A stretch of DNA of 6,691 bases, taken from CAZDCZ01 sp964504155 (GTDB taxonomy: Bacteria; Bacteroidota; Bacteroidia; Bacteroidales; UBA12077). The notes beneath the pieces were generated by a model, which worked only from the letters and a program-made list of their open reading frames with translations, was not told the DNA's origin and searched no databases. This document shows, piece by piece, positions 1-5,931 of the stretch. The position numbers and the translations under genes are program-made. Position 1 is the first letter of the stretch. The number at the start of each line of letters is the position of its first letter. The DNA lies in contig CAZDCZ010000114.1 in the NCBI GenBank assembly GCA_964504155.1, positions 1 through 6,691 on the forward strand. The letters run 5' to 3'.

Positions 1-5
1 TTGCC

Positions 6-40
6 ATCGGGCTAAATTAAATTGGGCTTTCAGCCCGGAT
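6..40. repeat. REP-like hairpin
   Basis: The sequence ATCGGGCT at 6-13 faces AGCCCGGAT at 32-40. Inside it, GGGCT at 24-28 pairs with AGCCC at 32-36 around a three-base loop. One copy of GGGCT is duplicated, so the right arm can pair with either left copy. Imperfect GC-rich hairpins of this kind in an AT-rich intergenic region look like repetitive extragenic palindromes. From general memory of Bacteroidota genomes, similar cggg...cccg hairpins occur in many copies; copy number here cannot be judged from one window. Confidence 0.45.
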
Positions 41-144
41 TATAATGATTCTCCATAACTTTTTAAAGTGATCCAAACTATAAGCAGTCAAAAGGTAAAG
101 AGTTCTGTTAAATATATTGTTTAAATATAGTTACACCGTCTGGT

Positions 145-354
145 GCGGATTTGTAATCTGTGCCTTTTACATTCCTATACATATATAATTAATTTTTGCT
201 CTTTTCTCGTAAATACATCTATCCAATCAACAATTGGTAATGTTACAAAGCCTGTCTTACCGGCTGGCAGGTATGCTTTATCCTTATCTCGTATTTTATA
301 TTTATTTGAACATTATTTTTTTCATTTATACATTAGCCCTGATTACAAATCCGC
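145..354. repeat. 14-bp perfect inverted repeat pair (MITE-like remnant)
   Basis: GCGGATTTGTAATC at 145-158 is matched exactly in reverse complement by GATTACAAATCCGC at 341-354, enclosing a 210-bp unit with no gene. Outside the 14-bp core the arms match only partly. A flanking direct repeat, AAATATATT, occurs at 110-118 and 367-375 and could be a target duplication, but it is A/T only and not directly adjacent to the arms. The arrangement suggests a non-autonomous element remnant or two oppositely oriented copies of a dispersed repeat. No transposase is present. Confidence 0.5.
251..273. repeat. GC-rich imperfect palindrome
   Basis: CCTGTCTTACC at 251-261 faces GGCTGGCAGG at 262-271, giving an imperfect hairpin with outer CCTG/CAGG pairs and a central CCGG. 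It lies inside the 145-354 inverted repeat unit and is much richer in GC than its surroundings. It looks like a third degraded extragenic palindrome, or the internal hairpin of the enclosing element. Confidence 0.35.
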
Positions 355-394
355 GCTAGCAGGTTCAAATATATTTGATTTTTATTAAGTACAA

Positions 395-428
395 AAGAAC
401 CGAGATATTGTAAAATATTTCGGTTCTT
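395..428 (-). terminator. Intrinsic terminator of the TPR gene
   Basis: A 15-bp stem pairs 395-409 with 414-428 around a four-base loop, with one non-Watson-Crick position (404 with 419). Read on the minus strand, the right arm runs into CTTTTGT, a short U-rich tail. The hairpin starts 24 bp beyond the stop codon of the TPR gene. The other direction lacks a U run, so it most likely terminates minus-strand transcription. Confidence 0.7.
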
Positions 429-452
429 ATTAATTAATATGTGAAGAAAGTA

Positions 453-1421
453 TTATTTACACTTTAAAGTATATTTAATTTCGTAGTTAGCAGCTTCTTC
501 GTAATCTCCTTTAGCAGCTTTTTTATATGCATCGCAAGCAGCAGTATTATCGCCTTTTCCTTTATATGCATTTCCTAATTCGAAATATATCTTTGCATCT
601 TTTGTAGTTCCTTCAGCAACAAATAACTCTAAAGCTTTATTACATGCAGTAATTGCTTCGTCCCATTTCGATTGTTTGTTATAAATTAAAGCAAGGTTGT
701 ATTCTATTTCGCAAGTAATATCTTGATATTTTAATAAAGTATTAAAAAGATTTTCTGCTTCGGTATATTTTCCAGAAGCAAGAGCAGTATTAGCTGCATT
801 TGAGAAATAGTTCGATGCTAAGTTTTTTGCAGCATCAACAGATTTAGTGTTGTTTGTTGCAATAGATTTATCAATAGCATCGGTAAATTTCTCAGTATTT
901 TCTTGTGCTTGGTAAACCATAGCTAATCGAACATAAGCCATTCCATATGATGGTTTTAATTCAATAGCTTTATTTAAATTGGTAATAGCTAATTCATAAT
1001 TTTTTGCTGTAAGTTCATTTTTCCCTTTAGTATAATATAACTTAGGAATAATATTTTCGGCTTTTTTCTGATATTTTGCATTTTCATATTTTTTAGAATA
1101 ATCTATTAATGTGTAAAATGCTTTTATTGATTCATCTGATTTTTTTTGTTTATATAAAGAAATTGCTTGTTTGTATTGTAAAGCAGGTATTTGACCGGCT
1201 GCCTGAACGCGTTGAGCATTTTCATTTTCGCCTATCTCATCAAAAATGCCGATACATTTTTGGTAGGACGAAATTGCATCAGTGTAATTCTTTTCATTTG
1301 CAAGAGTAACACCGGTATTAAATGCTTTTATTGCATCCTCTGTTGTTTGAGCAAAGGCACTTATACTAAAAAAAAGAACTAAAAGAATAAGATTTGTTTT
1401 TTTTAAAAGTTTAAAATTCAT
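453..1421 (-). CDS. Secreted tetratricopeptide-repeat protein
   Basis: This 322-residue protein starts with a clear signal peptide: basic MNFKLLKKTN, a hydrophobic stretch to about residue 20, then SAFAQ with likely cleavage near residue 24 or 25. It is therefore periplasmic or outer-membrane associated. The rest is alpha-helical TPR. Units can be read at roughly 27-60, 80-113, 125-158 (LYYTKGKNELTAKNYELAI...KAIELKP, the most canonical), 159-192, 201-234, 237-270 and 274-307. TPR arrays are protein-protein scaffolds, and nothing here points to an enzyme. Bacteroidota carry many such proteins, including gliding, secretion and envelope-assembly factors, so the specific partner is unknown. It is apparently monocistronic, with its own terminator downstream and a 168-bp gap to trkH. 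The ATG at 1421 is supported by the signal peptide directly following it. Confidence 0.9.
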   Translation of the reverse strand: MNFKLLKKTNLILLVLFFSISAFAQTTEDAIKAFNTGVTLANEKNYTDAISSYQKCIGIFDEIGENENAQRVQAAGQIPALQYKQAISLYKQKKSDESIKAFYTLIDYSKKYENAKYQKKAENIIPKLYYTKGKNELTAKNYELAITNLNKAIELKPSYGMAYVRLAMVYQAQENTEKFTDAIDKSIATNNTKSVDAAKNLASNYFSNAANTALASGKYTEAENLFNTLLKYQDITCEIEYNLALIYNKQSKWDEAITACNKALELFVAEGTTKDAKIYFELGNAYKGKGDNTAACDAYKKAAKGDYEEAANYEIKYTLKCK

Positions 1422-1589
1422 GGTAGATGTTTTTATTTAGATTATAAAAAATTTCGAAAATAATTGCTAAAAATAATAAGAAGTATGGAATAATAAAATT
1501 ATTATTAATTTAATATTCGATTTTAATTATTTTTAACTTTTATATCTTAATAACATGCAATTCTTATGCCATGTAATTTTGTTGTAAAA

Positions 1590-3035
1590 TTACTTTTTCC
1601 AAAATGCAGGAGTAAATATTATTAATAATGTAAAGATTTCCAGTCGCCCTAATATCATAAGAAATGTTAGAAATAATTTTCCGAAAGCAGGGATGTGGGC
1701 AAAATTACTTGCCGGACCTACTGTGCCTATTCCCGGACCAATTCCTCCCATTGTTGTTATAACAGATCCAATTGATGTGTCGAAATCTAAACCCATAGAC
1801 GACATTATTAACGAACCAATAATAAATATTAGTAAATAAATTATAATAAAAGAGATTATAGAATTTGCTCTTTCAGTGGCAATAGTATTTCCATTAATTT
1901 TAATTGTTTTTACAGAATTAGGATGTATTAATTTTGTAAAGTAATTCGAAATGCTTTTTAGTGCAACGACGTGTCGTATTACTTTTATTCCTCCACCTGT
2001 AGAACCAACACATGCTCCAACAAACATTAGGCTAAATAGTAAAATCCATGCAAATTCTTTCCATTCCAGATAGTCGGTTGTAGCAAACCCTGTAGCTGTA
2101 ATAATAGAGATAACTTGAAAAAATGAGTCGCGGAATGATTGCTCAAAACTAATATTATTGTTGAAATATAAAAAGAATGATAAAATTAAGCCCACTATTA
2201 GAATAATACCTAAATACGCTTTTAGTTCGGTGTTTTTAAATATAGTTTTATAATTCCCATTTAATAAAAAATAATGTAATGAGAAATTTATACCCGATAA
2301 CAGCATAAAAATCATAATAATATATTGAGTATAAATAGAATAATAACCAACACTTGCATTTTTAGTAGAAAATCCTCCTGTTGCAATAGTGCCAAAGGCA
2401 TGACATAAACTTTCATAAAAATTCATTTCCCCAAGCATGAGCAATACAACAAGAATGGCAGTTAGTAATACATAAATTATCCATAAGCTTTTGGCTACTT
2501 TGCTTGCTCGTGGTGCTATTTTTTCCGGCAAAATACCGGATGATTCCAACTGTAAAAACTGATATCCGGCAACTTCTAATTTTGGAAAAATTGCTACTAC
2601 CAATACAATAATACCCATGCCACCAATCCAGTGTGTTAAACTTCGCCAATAAAGAATAGATTTTGGAATTGCCTCAACATCGGTTAAAATTGAAGACCCG
2701 GTTGTTGTAAAGCCCGAAATAGATTCAAATATTGAATCTACAAATGAAGGTATTGAATTTGTTAGATAAAATGGAAGACTACCAACAATTCCCATAATTA
2801 ACCATGTTAACGAAACAATTAAATAGCCTTCTTTAAGATGAAAACTATGTGAACAATTCTTTGTTAAAAGAATTATTAAAGAACCTAAAAATAATGGAAT
2901 TAAAATTGACAGTAATATGGGACGGAGTAATTCTTCTTCATGAAAATGATATATCCATGGCAATATTGTTAGCATAAACAAAGATAGAATAAGAAGTATC
3001 TTTCCTAAAATATTTATCCCATATTTAATATTCAT
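1590..3035 (-). CDS. trkH: TrkH-family potassium uptake channel subunit
   Basis: This inner-membrane cation channel of the TrkH/KtrB family is 481 residues long, the usual TrkH length. The four pore loops can be read: P1 GFTTTGSS (108-115), P2 TIATGGFST (216-224), P3 ITATGFATT (312-320) and P4 TTMGGIGPGIG (427-437). Each keeps the filter glycine that makes the family K+-selective. The glycine-rich gating loop GSTGGGIKVIR is at 344-354. The C-terminus LGRLEIFTLLIIFTPAFWK (462-480) is the conserved TrkH ending. Family knowledge says it works with a cytoplasmic, nucleotide-binding TrkA ring; no trkA is in the window. K+ versus Na+ preference cannot be settled from sequence alone. The ATG is preceded by a -7 promoter box with a very short leader, so the gene seems to be transcribed on its own. 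Confidence 0.96.
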   Translation of the reverse strand: MNIKYGINILGKILLILSLFMLTILPWIYHFHEEELLRPILLSILIPLFLGSLIILLTKNCSHSFHLKEGYLIVSLTWLIMGIVGSLPFYLTNSIPSFVDSIFESISGFTTTGSSILTDVEAIPKSILYWRSLTHWIGGMGIIVLVVAIFPKLEVAGYQFLQLESSGILPEKIAPRASKVAKSLWIIYVLLTAILVVLLMLGEMNFYESLCHAFGTIATGGFSTKNASVGYYSIYTQYIIMIFMLLSGINFSLHYFLLNGNYKTIFKNTELKAYLGIILIVGLILSFFLYFNNNISFEQSFRDSFFQVISIITATGFATTDYLEWKEFAWILLFSLMFVGACVGSTGGGIKVIRHVVALKSISNYFTKLIHPNSVKTIKINGNTIATERANSIISFIIIYLLIFIIGSLIMSSMGLDFDTSIGSVITTMGGIGPGIGTVGPASNFAHIPAFGKLFLTFLMILGRLEIFTLLIIFTPAFWKK

Positions 3036-3051
3036 TATTGTATTTTTGGCA

Positions 3052-3059
3052 CAAAAGTA
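3052..3059 (-). promoter_or_regulatory. Bacteroidota-type -7 promoter box of trkH
   Basis: On the minus strand the bases read TACTTTTG, an exact match to the Bacteroidota sigma-factor -7 consensus TAnnTTTG. It lies 17 bp upstream of the trkH ATG, so the leader would be only about ten nucleotides. No exact TTTG -33 box is visible at the expected distance; that position is occupied by the palindrome at 3075-3097. Confidence 0.6.
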
Positions 3060-3074
3060 ATAATTTGATTAAAT

Positions 3075-3097
3075 ATTTATCTTTATAAAAGATAAAT
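3075..3097. promoter_or_regulatory. Perfect 10-bp-arm palindrome above the trkH promoter
   Basis: ATTTATCTTT at 3075-3084 and AAAGATAAAT at 3088-3097 are exact reverse complements around a 3-base centre. It sits where the -33 region of the trkH promoter should be, so a repressor or activator site is plausible. It could instead be a weak transcription end for the RdhA-like gene, whose stop is 75 bp away, but neither strand shows a U-run after the stem. Confidence 0.4.
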
Positions 3098-3171
3098 TGT
3101 TGCTAATAAATTACAAGTTATATATTTTCTTGTAAAAAGTAGGTAAAACAATATCTAAAATAATTTCTTTA

Positions 3172-4521
3172 TTATTTTGTATTCAGCCATTTAGGGATTT
3201 GTTTTTTTACAGGATTTTTACCATAAAATAAATCATCCATGAGTATTGCAAATCTTCTGAAAATATATGAGTTTTTAATTCCCCAACGTATAAAATTATG
3301 CATTAGGTTATTTTCGTGGCTAAAAGGACAAACAGCCATGCATTTCCCGCAATCTGTACCAATAGTACTCCAATAAGTAAAACATTTTTCCTGATTAATT
3401 TGCCAGCGTTTTGTATTATTTACTAATTTACGTTTATTATACGATATCGATTGAGAAGGGCATGTAACAGCGCATTTTTTGCAGATATTACAAAAGTCGA
3501 TCATATAATCGAGATTTTTCTTTTTATCGATATCTAATGGCAAATTGGTTGTAACAACAGCTATTCTTACTCTGGGTCCAAGTTTTGGAGTTATTAATAG
3601 TCCCATTCTTCCAATTTCGCCCAATCCGGCATCACGTGCAACTAAAGGACAAATAACATGATAGTTGCCATCGGTATGAGCTTTGGCATCGTATCCTAAA
3701 TTATTAATAAAGCTCGATATTTGATGAGCAATAAGTCCGCAATATAAATATTGTTGCGACGATTCCATCACAACCGGACTGTTGGGTGCTGTTTGCATCA
3801 TCTCAAAATTCATTTCGGTAGTAAAAGCAATAGCAAATTTATGATTATTGTTTATTTCTTTATTGTAGTCTGTTCCTCTTCCTTTATGCGAATATAGATG
3901 GTAGTTTTTTAACTCTGTTATTCCAATAGATGTGGCTCCTAAATTTTTACTCCAAGTTTTAATAAACGAAGTAAATTGTGTTGAGTTAAGGTTTGTAATT
4001 TTATTATCTGATATGCTTTGTTTAAAATTATTTAGATGAGAAATAATATCAAAATTAGTTTGTGCAGCATTATAAGACAATGGGTTATAATATTGCGATT
4101 TGCGACTTAGTAATCCTGCTTTAGATCGAAAATTATCATCTGCCTGTTTTTTATCGGGATTTTTTTCGTAGTAACATTTATACTTTTCGCTACCCTTTAT
4201 TAACTCGCTTCTCGAGAATATTGTGTCTCTCTCGTCGTGAATATCTTGAGGTTTTGTATTTTCCTTATTTAATTTTGGATTAAAAGGAATAAATAATGCC
4301 AAGGATATAATTCCTGCAAGTATTAGAAAGCCGTATTGTATTTCTACAGAAACAGATAACAATATAATTGCAATAAAAGGAATAGGAGTAATTACAGCAG
4401 ATAATAAGGAAATAATAGATGCCCGATATTCTTTTTCTTTATACGAGATATATGAAATGTAAACTAAGCTAATAAAAAGTCCCGATGCAATTAAAATATA
4501 TAGTAAAAATAAGTAATTCAT
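3172..4521 (-). CDS. Membrane-anchored reductive dehalogenase-like protein (RdhA-type, N-terminal TM helices)
   Basis: This 449-residue protein has three predicted membrane helices (about 3-26, 35-58, 62-80) followed by an RdhA-type catalytic region. Family hallmarks in order are DERDTIFSR (96-104), a cobalamin-domain core with GYDAKAH (276-282), GLGEIGRMGLLITPKLGPRVR (299-319, R305 in the position of the conserved RdhA active-site Arg), and two ferredoxin motifs. The first motif has C344, C347, C350 and C354; the second has C380, C391, C394 and C398, so both [4Fe-4S] clusters look intact. The ending FRRFAILMDDLFYG also fits RdhA. Known RdhAs use corrinoid to remove halogens reductively, but carry a Tat signal and pair with a small RdhB anchor. 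Here both are absent and the anchor is fused on. Hybrid proteins of this kind have been noted in Bacteroidota and Deltaproteobacteria genomes with unknown function. QueG was considered but lacks these N-terminal helices and the RMG-ITP-GPRVR block. Substrate is unknown. Confidence 0.82.
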   Translation of the reverse strand: MNYLFLLYILIASGLFISLVYISYISYKEKEYRASIISLLSAVITPIPFIAIILLSVSVEIQYGFLILAGIISLALFIPFNPKLNKENTKPQDIHDERDTIFSRSELIKGSEKYKCYYEKNPDKKQADDNFRSKAGLLSRKSQYYNPLSYNAAQTNFDIISHLNNFKQSISDNKITNLNSTQFTSFIKTWSKNLGATSIGITELKNYHLYSHKGRGTDYNKEINNNHKFAIAFTTEMNFEMMQTAPNSPVVMESSQQYLYCGLIAHQISSFINNLGYDAKAHTDGNYHVICPLVARDAGLGEIGRMGLLITPKLGPRVRIAVVTTNLPLDIDKKKNLDYMIDFCNICKKCAVTCPSQSISYNKRKLVNNTKRWQINQEKCFTYWSTIGTDCGKCMAVCPFSHENNLMHNFIRWGIKNSYIFRRFAILMDDLFYGKNPVKKQIPKWLNTK

Positions 4522-4554
4522 GTTTATTGAAATTTGTTAATGCCAATGTTTGAT

Positions 4555-4595
4555 ATTTATTAGTGCGAATGGTTTAAAATCTGCAATTTATTAGT
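4555..4595. repeat. 10-bp direct repeat upstream of the RdhA-like gene
   Basis: ATTTATTAGT occurs exactly at 4555-4564 and 4586-4595. The copies are offset by 31 bp, about three helical turns, and lie 34-74 bp above the RdhA-like start codon. A second pair, ACAGATAA, follows at 4614-4621 and 4628-4635. Same-face direct repeats in a promoter region can be sites for a dimeric or tandem activator. The A/T bias makes chance a serious alternative. Confidence 0.3.
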
Positions 4596-4785
4596 AACCT
4601 AAATTATTCTTTTACAGATAAATATAAACAGATAAGCAATAATATAAAGTACTTTATTCAGATATTCTTTTAATTCCCGTAATAATTATAATAATGTAAA
4701 AAAACATGAATAAAAATGTTTGCGCCGGCTGCTAGTTAAAATCATAAATATCAGATTCTTCAATAGCAATATTCATAATTAGTAA

Positions 4786-4815
4786 TTTTTAATTCAACAA
4801 TAATACTTATCTTAG
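4786..4815 (+). promoter_or_regulatory. Candidate promoter of the TlpA-like gene
   Basis: TATCTTAG at 4808-4815 differs from the Bacteroidota -7 box TAnnTTTG at one fixed position. A T-rich stretch (TTTTT at 4786-4790) lies near the expected -33 position but is not an exact TTTG. Transcription would start about 25 bases before the ATG at 4847. Confidence 0.35.
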
Positions 4816-4846
4816 CGGATATATTAAATGTTTAAAGTTATTTACA

Positions 4847-5386
4847 ATGAAAGTAAAACTGATACTATTTTTAGCACTTAGTGTAATATCTTTTAATTTG
4901 TATAGTCAAGATTTAAAAATTGGAGATAAAGCTCCTGATATTATTCAAAATTTGATTACCGGTGAAGAATTTCACTTATCAGAGCTACAAGGCAAAATGG
5001 TATTAATAGATTTCTGGGCAGCATGGTGTAAACCGTGTAGAAAGGAAAACCCTAATATTGTTAGAATTTATAGAGAATTTAAAGACGAAAATTTTAAAAA
5101 TGGTGTAGGATTTACTGTATTAAGTGTTTCGCTCGATTTTAAGAAAGAATCGTGGGAAAAAGCTGTTAAAAACGATTCTCTTGAATGGAATTATCATGTA
5201 GGCGATTTAAAAGGGTGGAGAAATGAGGTTGCAAAAAATTATAAAGTAAAAAGCATTCCTACTAGTTATTTAATCGATGGTGATGGCGTTATTATTGGCA
5301 TTAATTTAAAAGGAGATGCTCTTAAATCGAAGCTTAAAAAACAGCTAAAAAGGAAGTTTTTTTTTTATCAAAGAACTAATGAATAG
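4847..5386 (+). CDS. TlpA/ResA-like periplasmic thiol-disulfide oxidoreductase
   Basis: This 179-residue protein has a signal peptide (MKVKLILFLALSVISFNLYSQ, cleavage near residue 20) followed by a redoxin/thioredoxin fold. LKIGDKAPDI (23-32) is the usual AhpC/TSA-Redoxin start, and WAAWCKPCRKENP (57-69) carries the redox pair C61 and C64. The cis-proline loop is SIPTSYLI (136-143, P138), and LKGDALKSKLKK forms the final helix. TlpA/ResA proteins reduce disulfides in the periplasm, often for cytochrome c maturation or for keeping other thiol proteins reduced. No cytochrome or Ccm gene is here to fix the partner. It is transcribed away from the RdhA-like gene and ends at a strong shared terminator. 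One oddity: a run of ten T (5357-5366) near the 3' end encodes FFF, and slippage there would change only the last few residues. Confidence 0.94.
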   Translation: MKVKLILFLALSVISFNLYSQDLKIGDKAPDIIQNLITGEEFHLSELQGKMVLIDFWAAWCKPCRKENPNIVRIYREFKDENFKNGVGFTVLSVSLDFKKESWEKAVKNDSLEWNYHVGDLKGWRNEVAKNYKVKSIPTSYLIDGDGVIIGINLKGDALKSKLKKQLKRKFFFYQRTNE

Positions 5387-5407
5387 TTATTGAATTTGAT
5401 TATATAA

Positions 5408-5439
5408 AAAAAGCCAACAAAATAAATTGTTGGCTTTTT
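5408..5439. terminator. Strong bidirectional terminator between convergent genes
   Basis: A perfect 13-bp stem joins AAAAAGCCAACAA (5408-5420) to TTGTTGGCTTTTT (5427-5439) around a six-base loop. The flanking A and T runs give a U-tract on both strands. It lies 22 bp after the TlpA-like stop codon and 28 bp after the stop of the convergent lipoprotein gene, so it can end transcription from both sides. Confidence 0.93.
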
Positions 5440-5466
5440 CTATTATTTTTTAGCTTGGCTTAATTT

Positions 5467-5847
5467 TTAATTACATAGAGATTTATTTCTTACTTCATTG
5501 AGTAACTCTTCGGCCATTTTAGATAACTTAATTGAAGCTACTTCGATATTAACCGATTTTTTAGTGCCACAACCGGCTTTAATTAATGCAATTCCGACTT
5601 GTTGAATAGCTGCATCGCATGTCTCGGCATCAACACCATCGCAGTAATAGTCCGTTCCGCTATAAGTATAATACGAATCATTAACACCATCGCTACAAAA
5701 TGTAGCTATAGCATCAACATCAACAGGACAACCAAAATCTTCCGCTAGATCTTCTTTATTACATGATTCTTCCGCTTCATCATCACAAGAAATAGCAAAA
5801 ACAGCTAAAACCATCATTATCAAATATAAAAACTTTTTTGTTTTCAT
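5467..5847 (-). CDS. Cysteine-rich lipoprotein, function unknown
   Basis: This is a 126-residue protein that I do not recognise. A short basic, hydrophobic leader (MKTKKFLYLIMMVLAVFAIS) ends at C21 in a lipobox-like FAIS-C context, so it is probably a lipoprotein. C21 is followed directly by DDEAEE; acidic residues right after the lipid cysteine act as a surface-export signal in studied Bacteroidota, so it may face outward. The mature part has seven more cysteines (C29, C40, C51, C69, C77, C93, C125), many for so small a protein, and an acidic, Tyr-rich middle (50-75). The C-terminal part (95-124) is more basic and looks helical. An odd number of non-lipid cysteines leaves at least one unpaired, or free to react. 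The DsbA-like gene lies 84 bp upstream on the same strand, so the two may be co-transcribed, and the lipoprotein could be a client for disulfide formation. Confidence 0.82.
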   Translation of the reverse strand: MKTKKFLYLIMMVLAVFAISCDDEAEESCNKEDLAEDFGCPVDVDAIATFCSDGVNDSYYTYSGTDYYCDGVDAETCDAAIQQVGIALIKAGCGTKKSVNIEVASIKLSKMAEELLNEVRNKSLCN

Positions 5848-5931
5848 AATTATTATTTTAAATTATTAAAAAATCATGTTTATTCAAATATCGGTATTAA
5901 AAACCAAAGTGCAAGTTAATAAATAATAAAA

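Larger units (their letters stand above)
1..394. other. Gene-free region with degraded REP-like repeats
   Basis: I see no credible gene here. The one long open frame, plus strand 143-388, encodes a low-complexity peptide rich in Tyr, Phe, Leu and Ser and lies across an inverted repeat, so I treat it as chance. The stretch holds three GC-richer patches in otherwise AT-rich DNA: a hairpin at 6-40, an inverted repeat pair at 145-158 and 341-354, and an imperfect palindrome at 251-273. The pattern resembles the decaying intergenic repeats common in Bacteroidota genomes. No partial gene enters from the left edge on either strand. Confidence 0.6.
4522..4846. other. Divergent intergenic region between the RdhA-like and TlpA-like genes
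   Basis: These 325 bp separate two divergent genes and should hold both promoters. On the RdhA side are two sets of direct repeats (4555-4595 and 4614-4635). In the middle a GC-rich patch, GCGCCGGCTGC at 4722-4732, stands out and may be another degraded extragenic repeat. A 14-codon minus-strand frame (4732-4776, MNIAIEESDIYDFN) ends in that patch; it is too short to call a gene. A weak plus-strand promoter candidate precedes the TlpA-like gene. I find no RNA gene and no clear minus-strand -7 box. Confidence 0.6.

Noticed and set aside
140..165. tRNA-like anticodon arm (GATTTGTAATC), with a T-loop-like GGTTCAAAT at 362-370
   Set aside because: The stem-loop resembles a Thr(UGU) anticodon arm, but there is no acceptor stem, D arm or T arm at correct spacing.
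143..388. Plus-strand 81-codon open frame
   Set aside because: The translation is low-complexity, has no domain or leader logic, and spans the inverted repeat and palindromes. It is best explained as chance in a repeat region.
1109..1382. Two plus-strand open frames inside the TPR gene
   Set aside because: They lie wholly antisense to a well-supported TPR coding sequence and show no family features.
1455..1462. TATTTTCG (minus strand) as -7 box of the TPR gene
   Set aside because: It has one mismatch and no -33 partner; in such AT-rich DNA this is too weak to list as a feature.
1573..1593. GTAATTTT/AAAATTAC hairpin over the trkH stop codon
   Set aside because: The 8-bp stem is nearly all A/T, overlaps the stop codon and has no U run after it, so it is unlikely to be a terminator.
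2413..2649. Minus-strand 78-codon frame inside trkH
   Set aside because: It is an alternative frame of trkH; the trkH frame carries all four pore motifs, so this one is a shadow.
3157..3178. AAAATAAT/ATTATTTT hairpin at the end of the RdhA-like gene
   Set aside because: It is made only of A/T pairs, overlaps the stop codon and lacks a U tract; expected by chance in this composition.
3172..4521. Epoxyqueuosine reductase (QueG) as the identity of the Fe-S protein
   Set aside because: QueG shares the cobalamin and two-cluster architecture, but it is a soluble protein, lacks the DERD-FSR segment, and has a different block in place of RMGLLITPKLGPRVR.
5885..5892. GATATTTG (minus strand) as -7 box of the lipoprotein gene
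   Set aside because: It misses the first base of TAnnTTTG and the nearest TTTG upstream is at the wrong spacing. Co-transcription with the DsbA-like gene is equally likely.
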